Source: Pelecanus crispus (lineage: Eukaryota > Chordata > Aves > Pelecaniformes > Pelecanidae). From it: a stretch of 64,000 nt of DNA. The notes beneath the pieces are model-generated. The model was not told the DNA's origin, made no database searches, and saw only the letters and a program-made list of their open reading frames with translations. Positions within the stretch are counted from its first letter, which is position 1, and each line of letters opens with the position of its first letter. Positions 13,407 through 25,259 of the stretch are shown here, piece after piece. The stretch spans positions 36,083,150 to 36,147,149 of the forward strand of contig NC_134653.1 in the NCBI RefSeq assembly GCF_030463565.1, read 5' to 3'. The position numbers were made by a program, and so were the translations under genes.

Positions 13407-15122
13407 TTTTATTCTTTTTTCTGTGGGGTTTTTTGAGTTTTGAGTTTGTTTGGGGTTTTTTTTTGCATGCACAAAGGTACACTGGTCAATTCTTCATTAT
13501 TTAAATCCTTTTGATCAAGAGGCATTACCAACAGGGCAGGATTCAGAGTGCATCCTTTTTATTGCTGGCTGTTGAATGCCGTGTCATATTTGCACTTTAA
13601 AAACCCAGATAATTAGCTAAATGTACCCAAGGAAACCCTAATTTCCACGAGCTTGCTGAATAATTGTTACAGTCATTTAAAATTTGCTAGATTGGAGCAT
13701 TTTCTGTTCTGCGTTTGCTGATACCCTCTGGAAGTGGTGGGGATCTGGCTGTTTGCGGAAGACGAGGATCTCTGAGACAGGTAAAACATGACCTTTATGC
13801 TGCTGGGGCATGTCCTCTCACCTCAGCACAGCGGCAATATCTGCGCAGGAGGGAAGGGAGCTGGGGATGGAATATGGAAAGTTTCTGATCATATAATTGA
13901 CTTCTTTCTCTTCCCCTCCTCCTGTGTGCTGAAACACCTGTAAAAGTGTCTTACCTTCTGCGAAAAATAAATAAGAGAAGCAGTCTCTAGCACCCAATTA
14001 TCTCAGACTGGGAGAAACAGTTGTGATCAAGGTTTTAAGGCAGCCTTCAAACAGGCGTCTGAAAATACGTCCAAACTGCAAGCGTTGGCAGATGTAGGGT
14101 AGAAGGGAATGTGGATAGCAGTCATTGACTTGAGAGGTGCCCGGGATCATAAAAAGAGCTGTTAGCAGATGGGAGATAAAAACAAGGGATGTGGGAAGAG
14201 CAAAGCCTGTGAAGTAGCTGTTGATGGAAGAGGAAAAGTGAGAAACAGTGCTTGAATGGAGATGTTTGGAGGAGTAGCCCAAGGCCACCGGCTTTTGAGC
14301 AGGAGAACTGGCCTGGCTGGCTGCGAGAGCGGCTTTGCCTTCTCAGGAGAGCCGGAAACAAAGCAGCTGAAAAGCTGTTTTACAGAGAAAATTCAGAGGT
14401 TTCCAAATGCGGTTTTGTCTTCCTCTAGAGCAAAACCAAAACCTTTCTTGCAGCCTCTGAGCCGTGCTGTCGTAGAGGCAGCTCCGCACCAGGCTCCAGC
14501 CTGGGACAGTGCTGCGCTCTGCCTGCCGGAGCCAGGTCCCGTGGCGAAGCCCTGAGGCTTGAGCTGCTCGGTGTAATTAATATCCATTTGAGCAGGGAAA
14601 GGCTGACGATGGTGGTAAAGGTGTTCATCTGACGGGCAATAATCCCACGCTGAGCAGAGCTGGGGGCCCTAAACCTCCACCTCCTCCCTCACTGCCATCC
14701 CTCCCCGCAGCAACGCTCCGCGGGCAGTCTGCCAAGGCAGAGTGGTTTATTTTTGTCAAAAACTTCTCAGGCAGCCCTTGCCGGGCCGCAGAAGCGTCTT
14801 TGGTGCGTCCACACTGTGTGCTGAGATCTGAGCCTAAACCTGGGTCTTTCCTTAGCTGCTCTGCATGTTGTTCAGCTCCAGAGCACCCCAGGAGCTGGAG
14901 CGGAGGGGCTGAGGTGGCTGTCCCCAGCCTGGGTCTGCCGGGGCTCACCCCTGGGCATCCCCGAGCAGTCCGTCGCAGGGACGGTGGCTGCTGGTGCTGC
15001 CGTTTCCCTGCAGGGATGTGCGCTGACCTTGGCCGAAGCCGTGGGCTCAGGCGTGGTGAGAAATACATACTGCAGACGTAGTCTCAGGAGGTAACGACGT
15101 ACCCTTCTGCATGCCTGCTTTA
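13407..15122. other. Non-coding sequence, nothing recognised
   Basis: Begins with a T/G-rich low-complexity tract (to about 13465), then mixed-composition sequence with no supported exon or repeat. GC content rises toward 14.5-15.1 kb. Confidence 0.55.
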
Positions 15123-15744
15123 GGACACTGAGGTGCTGGAGCGTGTCCCAAGAAGGGCAACGAGGCTGGAGCACAGGTCTTGGGAGGAGCGGCTGAGGGA
15201 GCTGGGGGTGTTCAGCCTGGAGAAGAGGAGGCTGAGGGGAGACCTCATCGCTCCCTACAACTGCCTGACAGGAGGGGGTAGGGAGGTGGGTGTTGGGCTC
15301 TTCTCCCAGGTAGCTAACAATAGGACAAGAGGAAATGGGCTCAAGCTGCACCAGGGGAGGTTTAGGTTGGATATTAAGAGAAATTTCTTCATGGAAAGAG
15401 TAGTCAAGCATTGGAACAGGCTGCCCAGAGAGGTGGGGGAGTCCCCATCCCTGGAGGGGTTCAAACAACGTGTAGACGTGGCACTTGGGGACATGGTTTA
15501 GTGGGCATGGGGGTGTTGGGTTGATGGTTGGACTGATGATCTTAGAGATCCTTTCCAACCTTAATGATTCCTAGTTTTACTTTCATTAAAAACTAATCCA
15601 GCCACCAAGCCAGGAAACATGAAATTAATTATGACTCTGCCCTTAACTGGTTTAGTGGTGGACTTGGTAATGTGAGGTTAATGGTTGGACTGGATGATCT
15701 TAAAGGTCTTTTCCAACCTAAACGATTCGATGATTCTGTGATTT
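15123..15744 (+). mobile_element. CR1 LINE, 5'-truncated, with two successive 3' tails
   Basis: The first part (15123-15570) is a CR1 3' region. An open frame at 15133-15501 carries the reverse-transcriptase C-terminal signature ([11 protein letters not shown], then [19 protein letters not shown]) and ends at a stop after G-D-M-V, as CR1 ORF2 does. Its 3' untranslated part ends in a first tail (GATGATCTTAGAGATCCTTT, then CCAACCTTAATGATTC at 15555-15570). A second module of about 170 bp follows directly (15571-15744) and ends in a second CR1 tail with octamers (GATTCGATGATTCTGTG). The minus-strand copy at 37598-38204 has the same two-tail order and junction, so this is a subfamily structure rather than a chance nested insertion. 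No intact ORF2; not mobile by itself. Confidence 0.9.
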
Positions 15745-18734
15745 TTAACAGTCCTTTCCACAAAGTGCCCTGAAACCCTGAATTCTGCCTGAATCCAAGA
15801 GCCAAGAACGAATTTTAATCCCCCGCCCCAGAAATCCCACTGCTGTCTCAGTGCCGATTTGCACTGGTTTAAGCCTTCTCCACCTGCTCCGCCTCTGAGA
15901 AGCTGGGAGTCATTTGGAAAGACCGAATCAGTGCCCCTCTCGATGCTTGTTGTGACCTGACGTACCTGATACGTTCCTGGCTGCTGGAGGCAACCAGAGC
16001 AGCTCAAGTGCCTTCTTATGACACTTGCTTTTCTTGCGAAGGAAATGACATCTGGCTCTCTTTCTCAGTAACAATACCCCCCTCCAGAACTCAAGGGATT
16101 TGCTGAAGTTGCCAACACGCTTTCTTCGAGCGCTGAAACACTCGGAGGATGGAAGCCAGGTAGCGGCACGGCCGCGGTCCCCGCCGGGCTCGGAGTCGTT
16201 GTTCCCTGCTAACATCCGTCACGACACGTGCGTCAAGCCCCAGAGACAGACGCTGCGCGAGGGCAGGGAGGCAGCAAAGATCCCAGCTCATTTTCTGCAG
16301 ATATTTTGCAGCCAGAACAGCCGGGGTTTCTTTTTTGTATTATCAGATTTCGGATGTGTAGGAGCGACCTCGGCAAGGAACGGTGATGCTCGCAGAGGGC
16401 CCTGCTGTTTGTGCCAGCCGTCAGAGCCGAGTTAAGGGACTTGCGGAGAGGGGCGAGGACACTGAGTCGATGCGCAGTCTAACCCAATATGTCAAAGGCA
16501 GACGGGGGGGCTTCGGTGGTACTTAATGGACTGTCCTTTAGAAATGCAGTGTTTGCCTCGGGGAATGACGCGCTGACCCGGCCGAGCCGGGCGCGCTTGA
16601 AGTGAATTAGGCTGTATAATTTCAGGTTGCCTTTGAGTCAAAGAAACTTTTTGGAGATTCATTCTTCATTTATTGACGTGTTTTCTTCTGCTTCAGAGAA
16701 AGAAAAGGAAGTTTCCTGCAAGATGGAAAAAAAAAAAATAAACCACTTTCCATCTTGCCTGTAAGGAGTGCCTCAGGATTTTCATGAATTCCTTCTTACA
16801 AATTGCCAGCAAAGTTAATTGGAAGACTGGACAAAAACCCAGGTTATTTTTTTTTTGCTTTACATGAATTCTTGCCTTTGCTTTGCCTAAGTGCACTCAG
16901 TGCCTACAAGATTGAATGTGTCCATGTGCAGAATAAAAATGGATCGCTTCTGGAAAGTTTAAAAAAAAAAAAAAAAAAAAAAGGCGGCAGCAAACCCCAA
17001 CTCCAAATTGCTCAAAATAATTCTTGCGTTATATGTCGTTGGCTTAAGGCTGACGGTATCTCAGAGGTACACAAAAGACGAAGCAGCCCTCCTTTCTCTA
17101 ATAAAGCAAAGCGGAGCGATAAGCAAAGACAAGCTTTTGTTGTGCCCTCGGCCCCGGCTGCCAGCTGGGACTGAAAGCGCCCGGTGTTTCATGCTTCCCT
17201 TTTGCTCATGAGGGCGACCATTTCCAGGTTGCCGGGGATCTGTCCCGCGCCAGCGCCGGGGAGCCCTGGTGCCTTTCAGAGCCTCCCGCGCCTGTTGGTA
17301 TCTGCATCTCCTCGCAGATGGGTGCTAAATTTATTAAACGCCTCTGCTGGGAGACCACTGGTGTTTTTCTTTCGGTCTGGCTCTCGCGGCGGTGGAAGAA
17401 GCAATGATCCATGCTGAGACAAACAGGAGGTAACAGGTTTCAGCATGCTTTACTGCACGGGAATTACAGCGGCGTGGCAGCTATTATCATTCATTTAGGG
17501 GCACGGAGGCTGGCTCGATGGAAGTAAGCCGCTAAGGTGAAATCTGCTCCGTTGTTTTCAATAAGAGATGTGCAGAGCATAAACAGGTCGGTGTCTTCAA
17601 CATGATCAGCAAAACGGCGCTGGATTAACTACTGTGTAATGCCCTGCGTTATTTACAGCAGCGCTGGATGTACGCTCGTGTAACAAATGTCCCCAGGTTT
17701 AACGAGCATCCCCACCAGCAGCGAGGCCGGTGGCCCCGAGCCGCTCCCGCCGCGGCTCGAGGACCGCCGAGCGGGCAGTAAATCGGCCTTATTCCTCGGG
17801 CTCCCTTCTTGGCTTGGGCCAAGGTTTGCGCAATTTATGTCATCCTTTGGCAAACAGCTTCCACGCCGGCAAACCAGAGTAAAAATAACACCTGACTCCT
17901 TCCTGCTGCCCGATTAAGGTTTTTAGGGTCAGGATTCTCTCTTAGTAGCTGTGTCCTGTACCCGCTACTGTATGGTCCGGTCTCTGTCAAGCCCTTCCGG
18001 GGCTGTTTTTGTACCGATAAATACAATCATATGCAGGTTGTCTTGGGGCTGGATGGTACCGTTATATCCCAGTCGCATTCCTGAATGGCAGCCAAGGTTC
18101 CCTGCCTGGTAAAGAAAATATATAGCGGCAAGTTTTATGACTTACTGAGAGTACAGCAAAGGATGCAAGGTGGAAAGTCTTTTTTAGGGCACGTTCATTT
18201 TCATGTGAGTGCACTGCATTTTAAAATAAAAAGGCTATCCATTTGCCTTATGTGCTGGAAAGGGTATAGGGTGTGTTTTTGAGCACGAGGGACTCTCTCT
18301 CTCCTCTGCTGCTGTGAACTTTCCTGCCTGGGCTGACAGCTCACTGACTTGGAGCTGCAGTTCAGCAACCAGACCCTGCTAATGCGCCCAGCTCGCCCCG
18401 AGGCGCTCCTCGCTCACCTCCGCAGCAGTGGTGCTGGTGGCACGTCCCGGATGGAAGCCTGGCACTCCCGTGGAAAAACACATTTGGAGTGAGAGGGAAA
18501 AGAGCAGGAGGACGCGTGGAGGCGGAGGGCTGGGTACCACAGTCCAGCGGCCGCAGGATTAATGCTCAGCTTCTTTTTGTCTTGCATGAAATACCCAAGA
18601 GATGAGGAGTTAAAGGAACCGAGCGGTGACTATGAGTAAGTATGTAGTATTGGCATAGCAAAGGCAGTTGTGTCAGTGGTTTTTGACTGAGCACAACCGG
18701 AGCCGTCAGCCAGGCGCCGGTGAAGGGAAAGAAC
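15745..18734. other. Non-coding sequence with a hairpin and an A22 tract
   Basis: About 3 kb without a supported gene. It holds a perfect 12-bp inverted repeat (16718-16729 with 16747-16758) and an adenine run at 16961-16982 preceded by AATAAA at 16932. CpG-rich patches occur around 16150-16260 and 17700-17780. No exon was recognised. Confidence 0.55.
16718..16758. repeat. Perfect 12-bp inverted repeat (hairpin)
   Basis: GCAAGATGGAAA at 16718-16729 is exactly complementary in reverse to TTTCCATCTTGC at 16747-16758. The 17-base spacer is mostly A. Could form a stem-loop in RNA from either strand or be a leftover of a small inverted-repeat element. Function unknown. Confidence 0.75.
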
Positions 18735-18889
18735 CATCGAATCGTTTAGGCTGGAAAAGACCTTTAAGATCATCCAGTCCAACCATTAACCTCACACTAC
18801 CAAGTCCAACACTAGACCAATTAAGGGGAGAGTAAGAATTAATTTCATGTTTCCTGGCTTGGTGGCTGGATTATTTTTTAATGAAAGTA
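18735..18889 (-). mobile_element. CR1 terminal module, solo copy
   Basis: About 155 bp matching, on the minus strand, the second tail module of the two-tailed CR1 copies: the CR1 terminus at the left (GATCATCCAGTCCAACCATT at 18769-18788), then complements of the GGTTTAGTG block, the AATTAATTTCATGTTTCCTG block (18837-18856) and the GGCTTGGTGGCTGGATTATT block. It ends at TAATGAAAGTA (18889), at or within a few bases of the point where the module begins in the two-tailed copies. It lacks the CR1 body and the first tail. Confidence 0.85.
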
Positions 18890-21800
18890 GCGCGGGTCTG
18901 GTTCTGCCCCTCGAGATGCTGCCCCTCAGGGCATCCTTGCGCCGATGTGCGTGGGGAGGAGGAGCCGGGCGTTGGCACCGCTGTGGGACCCGGTGGGACT
19001 GGCACAGCCCACTGGCACGAGTGGCTTCAGAGAGCGTGGGGACATGACTGCCCGATGGCCGAAAGCCACGTGGCAGGGGGAGGACTGTCCTGGCTCCTGC
19101 GCGGTGTTGGGGAGAGCAGAGACCACCGCCTTTGCCCACCTTGGGGCTGCGGATCTGAGCCGGGCACCGTCACCCTCTCCTCCCGCTCCACCCACTAATT
19201 ATATTTGGTTAAACAAAACCTTGTAGTACAATCTTCCATTTTTAGAAAGTTGCTGGCTTCCTCTGCTCTTTGGCCTGGTGGGGAAGGAGCAATAGCAACC
19301 CCCAACTTACCTCCCCTCCGCCGTCCACTAGACTGGGCAGCTCTCTCGCAGCTCATGCTGCTTGTGCTCCCTGCAGGGAAAGCAGTCCAACTTCTCCGAT
19401 CACACGTGGCTTTGATGTATCCTCTCTTACAGATCTGCTCCTTTACCTCTGGGCTCATGTTTCTGGGGCAGCTTGGCCTGACCTGGACACACCGCACTAG
19501 CTGAAGTGCCTTGTTTGCCATCGGCACGGTTGTTTTTTGGTATAACTTCTGCCAGGCCTTTATCATCTGCGTGCTGATTACTGATATTCACCTCCCTTAT
19601 ACCCAAGCGAGGTGCAAGAGCCCTGTAATCCTTTTCTCTCAGCACATTAGTGTAAAGCCTCATGAATCTCTATTAAATTTGAGAGAGAACATGAAGATAG
19701 TTTGCAGCTGCCTTGTTGATTTTATATTTCCTCTCATTGTAATGCCTTGCCGCGAAGCTGAGAATTAAATGGCTAATAAGGCATCTGCTCCAAGCAGGAG
19801 TCTCAAGATTGTGACAAAAACAGCTTACAGCAGGGTTTGGGTTATTGGTTTTTCTTGCCATCATATAATCATGTTATTAAAATCTTTAGGGATACCTGAT
19901 TAGGAGTAGTGATTGTCGAAGCCAGCTTAGCTGGCAGAGCACGCCAGTAGGCAACAGTTGGGATGTTGGAGGCATCTCCACGGCTTGGCTGGGAGCTGCA
20001 GCTCTGCCTGCGAGGTGGCTGGAGCCGTGGGGCTGGGCAGCGTCTCTGCATCGCGTGTGATTGATAAGCTGAAATCCTCGAAGAAATGGATACTGAAAGA
20101 AAGAGGAGCGTGCTTCGTTTTGGGGTGACAGCTGGAAAAGGCATTAAAACACCTCCTAGCAGCCATGCAGAAGAGCAGCGCCCAAAGGGAAAGGAACCAT
20201 CTCTGGAAGCAGGAGGTTGGCAATGGCTGGCCCAAGGTCAGACTTACTCACCGTCAAAGGATGAGTTAGCTACGGGCCTGGGAAGTGACAGCGGTGTTCT
20301 GGAATGCCGCACGCTCGGGTAGGAGCATCCAGCAAGGACCTCGGAGCTCTGCACACGCGTGAGCTCTTCTGCTCGTGAGGAGGAGGATGGGGCTCGGTCA
20401 GCTGAGCTGAGGGCAGAGATACTCCTTGGCAAAAAGGAGCCGATGGGGTTGTTCCGACCCCTGAATGCCTCAGCTGCACGTGGGGGCATGAGCGGGACGG
20501 GTCTGTCTTGGTAGGAAAGTTCAACGGGCATCTTGGAGAACAGAAGATGGACTGTCTTATTTTGACTTGGGTGCAGATAATTGATATTATTTTTTTGATC
20601 ATTTCTTAAAAAACATTAAAAAATACACTGTCAGACCTGTCATTTTCATGTTAATTTGAACTCCAAGTTCATACTAATTCAATTAATTAAAGCTATAGCT
20701 TGACGGAATGGGTCTTATCCATTGTGACTCTGGCCTTCGTTGCTGTGATTAGCAATGCCTTGAAGATAAATTATTTTTTTCAGATGTGCTGGGCATTGCT
20801 TCTGTTGTTTCCAGTTAGAAAGTGTTGCTTATTGCAGGGGTCACAAAGTCACTGCAGCTGCTACAGCGATGTGCCTAGGAAAAAGCAAATATTTTTCTTA
20901 TTAATGAAATTGCATCCATTTTCATTAAAATAGCTCTGTCCCACTTTGTTAGGACATTTTCTTTTTTTTTTTTTTTCCTTAATGGGAATCTGCTGTAGGC
21001 TGGTAACACACATTTTTAAAGAGGAGGTGTAGGTACTAATGCACTGAACTGCCATTATAGGCAAAATGAAGCTCGGCTCATCGCTTCCAGAAATGAGGCC
21101 ACTTTGGCTTTCCAAGTTAAAAAAACGTTGGCAGCTGAGTAATGATCATCCCATGTGTGAAACAGAGTCTGATTCCCTTCTGCGTTGTTGATGGCTTTGT
21201 ACAAAAACCTTGTCTGCCGGGGACTTTGTGAACTTGGATGTTCCTTGCGGTGTTCAGCTATTTCTTCCTGATGTCCCGGGTATGGTACCCAGAGCAGAGA
21301 TGCCACTGCAGCTCCGTACTGCTGCGGAGGGCATACAAACCAAAGAACTTCATGGTTCTAATGATTAAACCTTCATTAAAGTTCACCTTTACCACCTTCA
21401 GCCCCTAAGTTTTTCAGTACAGTTCTAATTAACTTTTAAATGAAAACTAATCTCTAATAAGCAACTGTGTTTGCTAGGTCTTTGGCTGCACTGAAATCAA
21501 ATTGAAGCGTATGTATATTTTTATTCTTTTCCTTCCCACCTCCTCAGGCTTAACGGGCAGACTCACCCCAAGTGTAATGCCACCAGTTTCAGGGATTAAT
21601 TAGACCCACACTTTGTAGGATAGTTAAATACCACCCAAAGAACTCTGCAAGAGATTTTCTGCTCTGCCCTAAGCCTCTAGCGCTGTGTGAATGAGGAAGA
21701 CACACATTTGTACCAGCAAAGACAATTTTGACAGTTCCTGATGGATTGGTGTGATTTGGCACTTCCTTCCCCCCCTTTTTTTTTTTCCCTGCAGATGAAA

Positions 21801-22393
21801 TTCACTGTTAAAATTGGAATTTGCTGTGTTAAAAATCATTCCAATGCATAAGCTTAGTTTCTGCTTTTGAATTTCCTGCATAAACACTGAGAGGAAGAGG
21901 CTGGTGGGGACTGATTTTAGGGAGGGGACCTGCCTATTTTTGGGGTCCTGCAGAAGGGGTCATTCCTTTCTGCTCTGTAGCTTCCTCCTCCTCCCTCTCC
22001 CCTCCAGTAGCTACCACAGATGCCTTCAGACTGATTTAAGTGCTGTCAGGCCTCGGGTGGATTATACAGACACATTTTTACTCCTATAAACCTCTCAGGA
22101 TGGGAAGAACGGTACGCTTGTCCTCTCTCAGCTAGTCAGATGTTGCCGTCTCTGCTTGCTGCATGCTAAAACTCTTCCTCGAGGCTTTTCTTTCCCCTCT
22201 TCTTGGAAAGGAAGAGCTACTACAGCTTGTAGGATCATTTCCAGCCTATGTCAGAGAGTGGGCTCCAGGTGAGCTTGTTTTGCCAAGCACCGTGGACATT
22301 GGCACCAGGCTGAAATCTTCTGAATGCAGGGCTGGTCCTCCCTTCATCCTCACATGAGACAGTCCTGCTACATCCTGACCCTCAAATGCTGTT

Positions 22394-22412
22394 TATGCAA
22401 ATTATTTGCATA
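22394..22412. promoter_or_regulatory. Palindromic POU octamer pair, candidate enhancer core
   Basis: TATGCAAATTATTTGCATA is a perfect inverted repeat of two 9-base arms around one T, so it presents the octamer ATGCAAAT on each strand. It is followed by GCTAATTGCCATTTATTGC (22413-22431), which contains a homeodomain-type TAATTG core. POU and homeodomain factors are known to bind such words. Enhancer function here is inferred only from motif content. Confidence 0.35.
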
Positions 22413-25224
22413 GCTAATTGCCATTTATTGCTTATTAAAAGTGCATTTTGTCTCCCGACCTTGAACTCATGCAAAGGCCTGACTTAAAAGGATGTTCAAA
22501 AAAATACGAGTCTGAGTATCTGTTGTCTTGGCTCACAGTTTTCAAAGTGGCTACAAAATGTTTTCCTGGTGACCTGACAGCGGTGTGCTCTGCAAACGCT
22601 GTGCAGCCTCCTTTTGCTGGTTTCTTATTCTGGATCTCCCACAGTTTTATACATGTGAGCACGTATCCATGTTTCTCATGCTGCTGTTAACACCACAAGA
22701 CCATTGGTTCTTTGTCTCTTCTCAGCGAAGAGTCTTTGTGCCACGGCCACGTCCTCTGAGATAGAGGTAGGTACCGCGAGTCCAAGATGGATAGTCAATT
22801 CACTTCCATTTTTAACATTTAGTTCTGCCTTCAACAAGATTGGTCTTCACCCCTTCCCCTTTGCTCCCATCAGGTTAGCGTTAACCACCTTCCACGTCTT
22901 GTTCCTTTTGGTTTTAACATGCTCAGATTAATAATGACTATGTTCAGTGAGTAGGAAAGAATATATATATTCCACTTGACTTTGCGAGTGCTGTTCAGGT
23001 CAATGGGAAGAAATTTTTTCCGGTGATAAAGGGAAAGGCCGTTTAAAAATAAAGCTGTGACAGCCCCTGCCGCTAGCACATGAACTGAAAGGATGAGTTC
23101 ATTTTGGGAGTGTTAGCTCCCCTCCTAAAATACTTTGCTCTCTGTTTCTAGTCACAGTACGTGCATGCCTGGCCCCAGCAGCTCTCAAAGAGCAGGGTGA
23201 TGTTGGTGACCAAGATGAAGAGCGATGGAGAGGCTGAGGGCTTTAAAGCTCAGGAGAAGCCAGTTTCCAGCTCTGCCACTGAACCCTGGGTTGATACCTC
23301 AGTTTGGGGAAGTCTTGATGATGATACAGCCCATGATACAGCCAAACCGAGTTCTGATCTTAGTGATGCCCTATGTCACCTGGAGCCCTGCGTCCAGCCC
23401 TGGAGCCCTCAGCACAAGAAGCCAGAAAATAGGTGATGCCGGTGTGGGTCATGGCCAGGCAGGGAGACTATAGTGTTTGGTGTCTGAAAGAGATGTCTCC
23501 AACTTGGGCTGGTTGCTGTTGCTCCCTTTGACCTTGGATTAGACCCCCTGGATCGCATCATTCCTTTGGTCTTCCACCTTCACCTGACTTCAAGTCCATT
23601 AACCCTGTCAAATCAAGACTCCAGCACTGATTTTGAAGTCATTTATGGAGCAGAAGCAGCTACCTTGTCTCCTTGGAGAAGCCACGGGAGCTGCCCAGAA
23701 AGCACAAGCCACAGGTACGGCAGTGTTATTCAAGGAACCCAGCTGTGGAGTTGATCCTGGAGGCTGCTGACCTTCATTCAGCTCATGCCGAGGAGATCCA
23801 TCAAACCTCACCTCCCTCAGTGAGGATCTATCAGCCCTGCTTCGCAGGTGGGAAGCCAAGAGGGCAGACCCTCTCGCCTCCTTGCTTTGGTGATGGCCTC
23901 CGTCTTTGTGGGGGAGCTCCCTAAAGCTGAGCTTGTTTTAAAGTTCTGCCTACTTACCGCTCTTGTTCAATTTTTCAACACCAAACAGGTTTTTTTACAG
24001 CCTGTGAAACACCTGACGGGGCAGGAACGTGCCCAGGATAAGGTTTATTCTCCTGCAAGGCAGGTAACCTTCCTTCTTAACCCTTGTGGTCTGCAGGCAA
24101 CAGCCCAGGCTTCCTTGCTGCTCGCCTTCCCATACACTCGCAGCCATTTCTCCTTCCTCTTCCCCACCCCATGCTTATATTATAATTTTATGGCATAGGC
24201 TGTTAAATCATGCAGTAGGAAATCGTGAGGTGGCTGGACCAGGGGCAGCGACTCCAGGACAAAGCTCCCACGAAGGGCTGAAACTCGTGCAACGCTGCCC
24301 ACCGGCACAGTGAGGACATCTTGATAGTGTCAGGTGAGGGGCGAAAATGGAGTGGGGCATGAAATCCACATCAGACACGGCCAGGAGCCAGCGATGGGGC
24401 TGGCTGGAGATGGAACAAAATGCTCTGTGGCTGTCCGCAGGGCAATCGGGAGCCCTCTGCTCAGCACTGGGGAAAACCACCCACGCAGCCCGGCTGCAGC
24501 TCTGCCTTCAGGTGCGCCGGGAAAGGGAGGGGAGAAAAAGGCACGATTCAACCCTCCTTCCTATTGCAGGAACAATTATAAAATGCAAATGTTAGGAGCC
24601 CGTCTCTGCGATGGCAGGCTCGGGAGAGCAGTTGAGTGCTGCAGTCTGCTGTCGTGCACGGGTACTGACCAAGTCGCTTCTCCCTGTTGAATCGGCGATT
24701 TGTTTGCTCAGGCTCTGCAAGGTGGCGATTGCTGGAGCTCTGGGGTGTTGCGGCAGCTGGTAAAGGTCAAGACAGAAGCTCTTAGCTCAGTATCTGGTTT
24801 GCTCGTCACGACCTGGGCTGACGGAGCTGTCCTGTAGTGCGGGGGCCGCTCTGTCTCTCCCAGGGTGACGTCCTGGCTGTGCGTGGGAGCGGCGTTGCCT
24901 TTCGGCAGCGCAGAGGCTGAGACACTTTAAGAGCTACAAAACACAGCTCCTAAAACACACACGCACCCCTCAACTCCCTACAAAGCCTGTAGACCAAGGG
25001 ACTAGAAGAACCTCCACCACAACGGACCTGTAGAATTAAACTCCGCTTTGGCGTCGCTACCAGTGCCCAGATTTAGCGCAGCCATTTCCCCTGGCTCCGC
25101 ACCCGTTGCTCACGCTGGGGGCAGAGATGCCACGCTACCCAGAGGACGCTCAGAATAACTGAGGATCCGAGAAGATTCTTCAGTCTGTGGCCAGCTAAGA
25201 GTCCTCGAGTGGTCACGCTATTAA

Positions 25225-25259
25225 ATGAGACTTGTACCTTAAGTACCTGAAAGTCTCAT
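25225..25259. repeat. 35-bp hairpin with perfect 9-bp arms
   Basis: ATGAGACTT at 25225-25233 pairs perfectly with AAGTCTCAT at 25251-25259. Inside the loop, two GTAC words (25234-25237 and 25243-25246) can pair again. The arms are too short for a typical microRNA precursor. The element lies in a unique, non-repetitive stretch. Confidence 0.65.

Noticed and set aside
15133-15501. 122-codon frame as a host gene
   Set aside because: It is the C-terminus of CR1 ORF2, recognised by its motifs and by the CR1 tail that follows.
25225-25259. MicroRNA precursor
   Set aside because: Nine-base arms with a 17-base loop are too short for a typical precursor stem.
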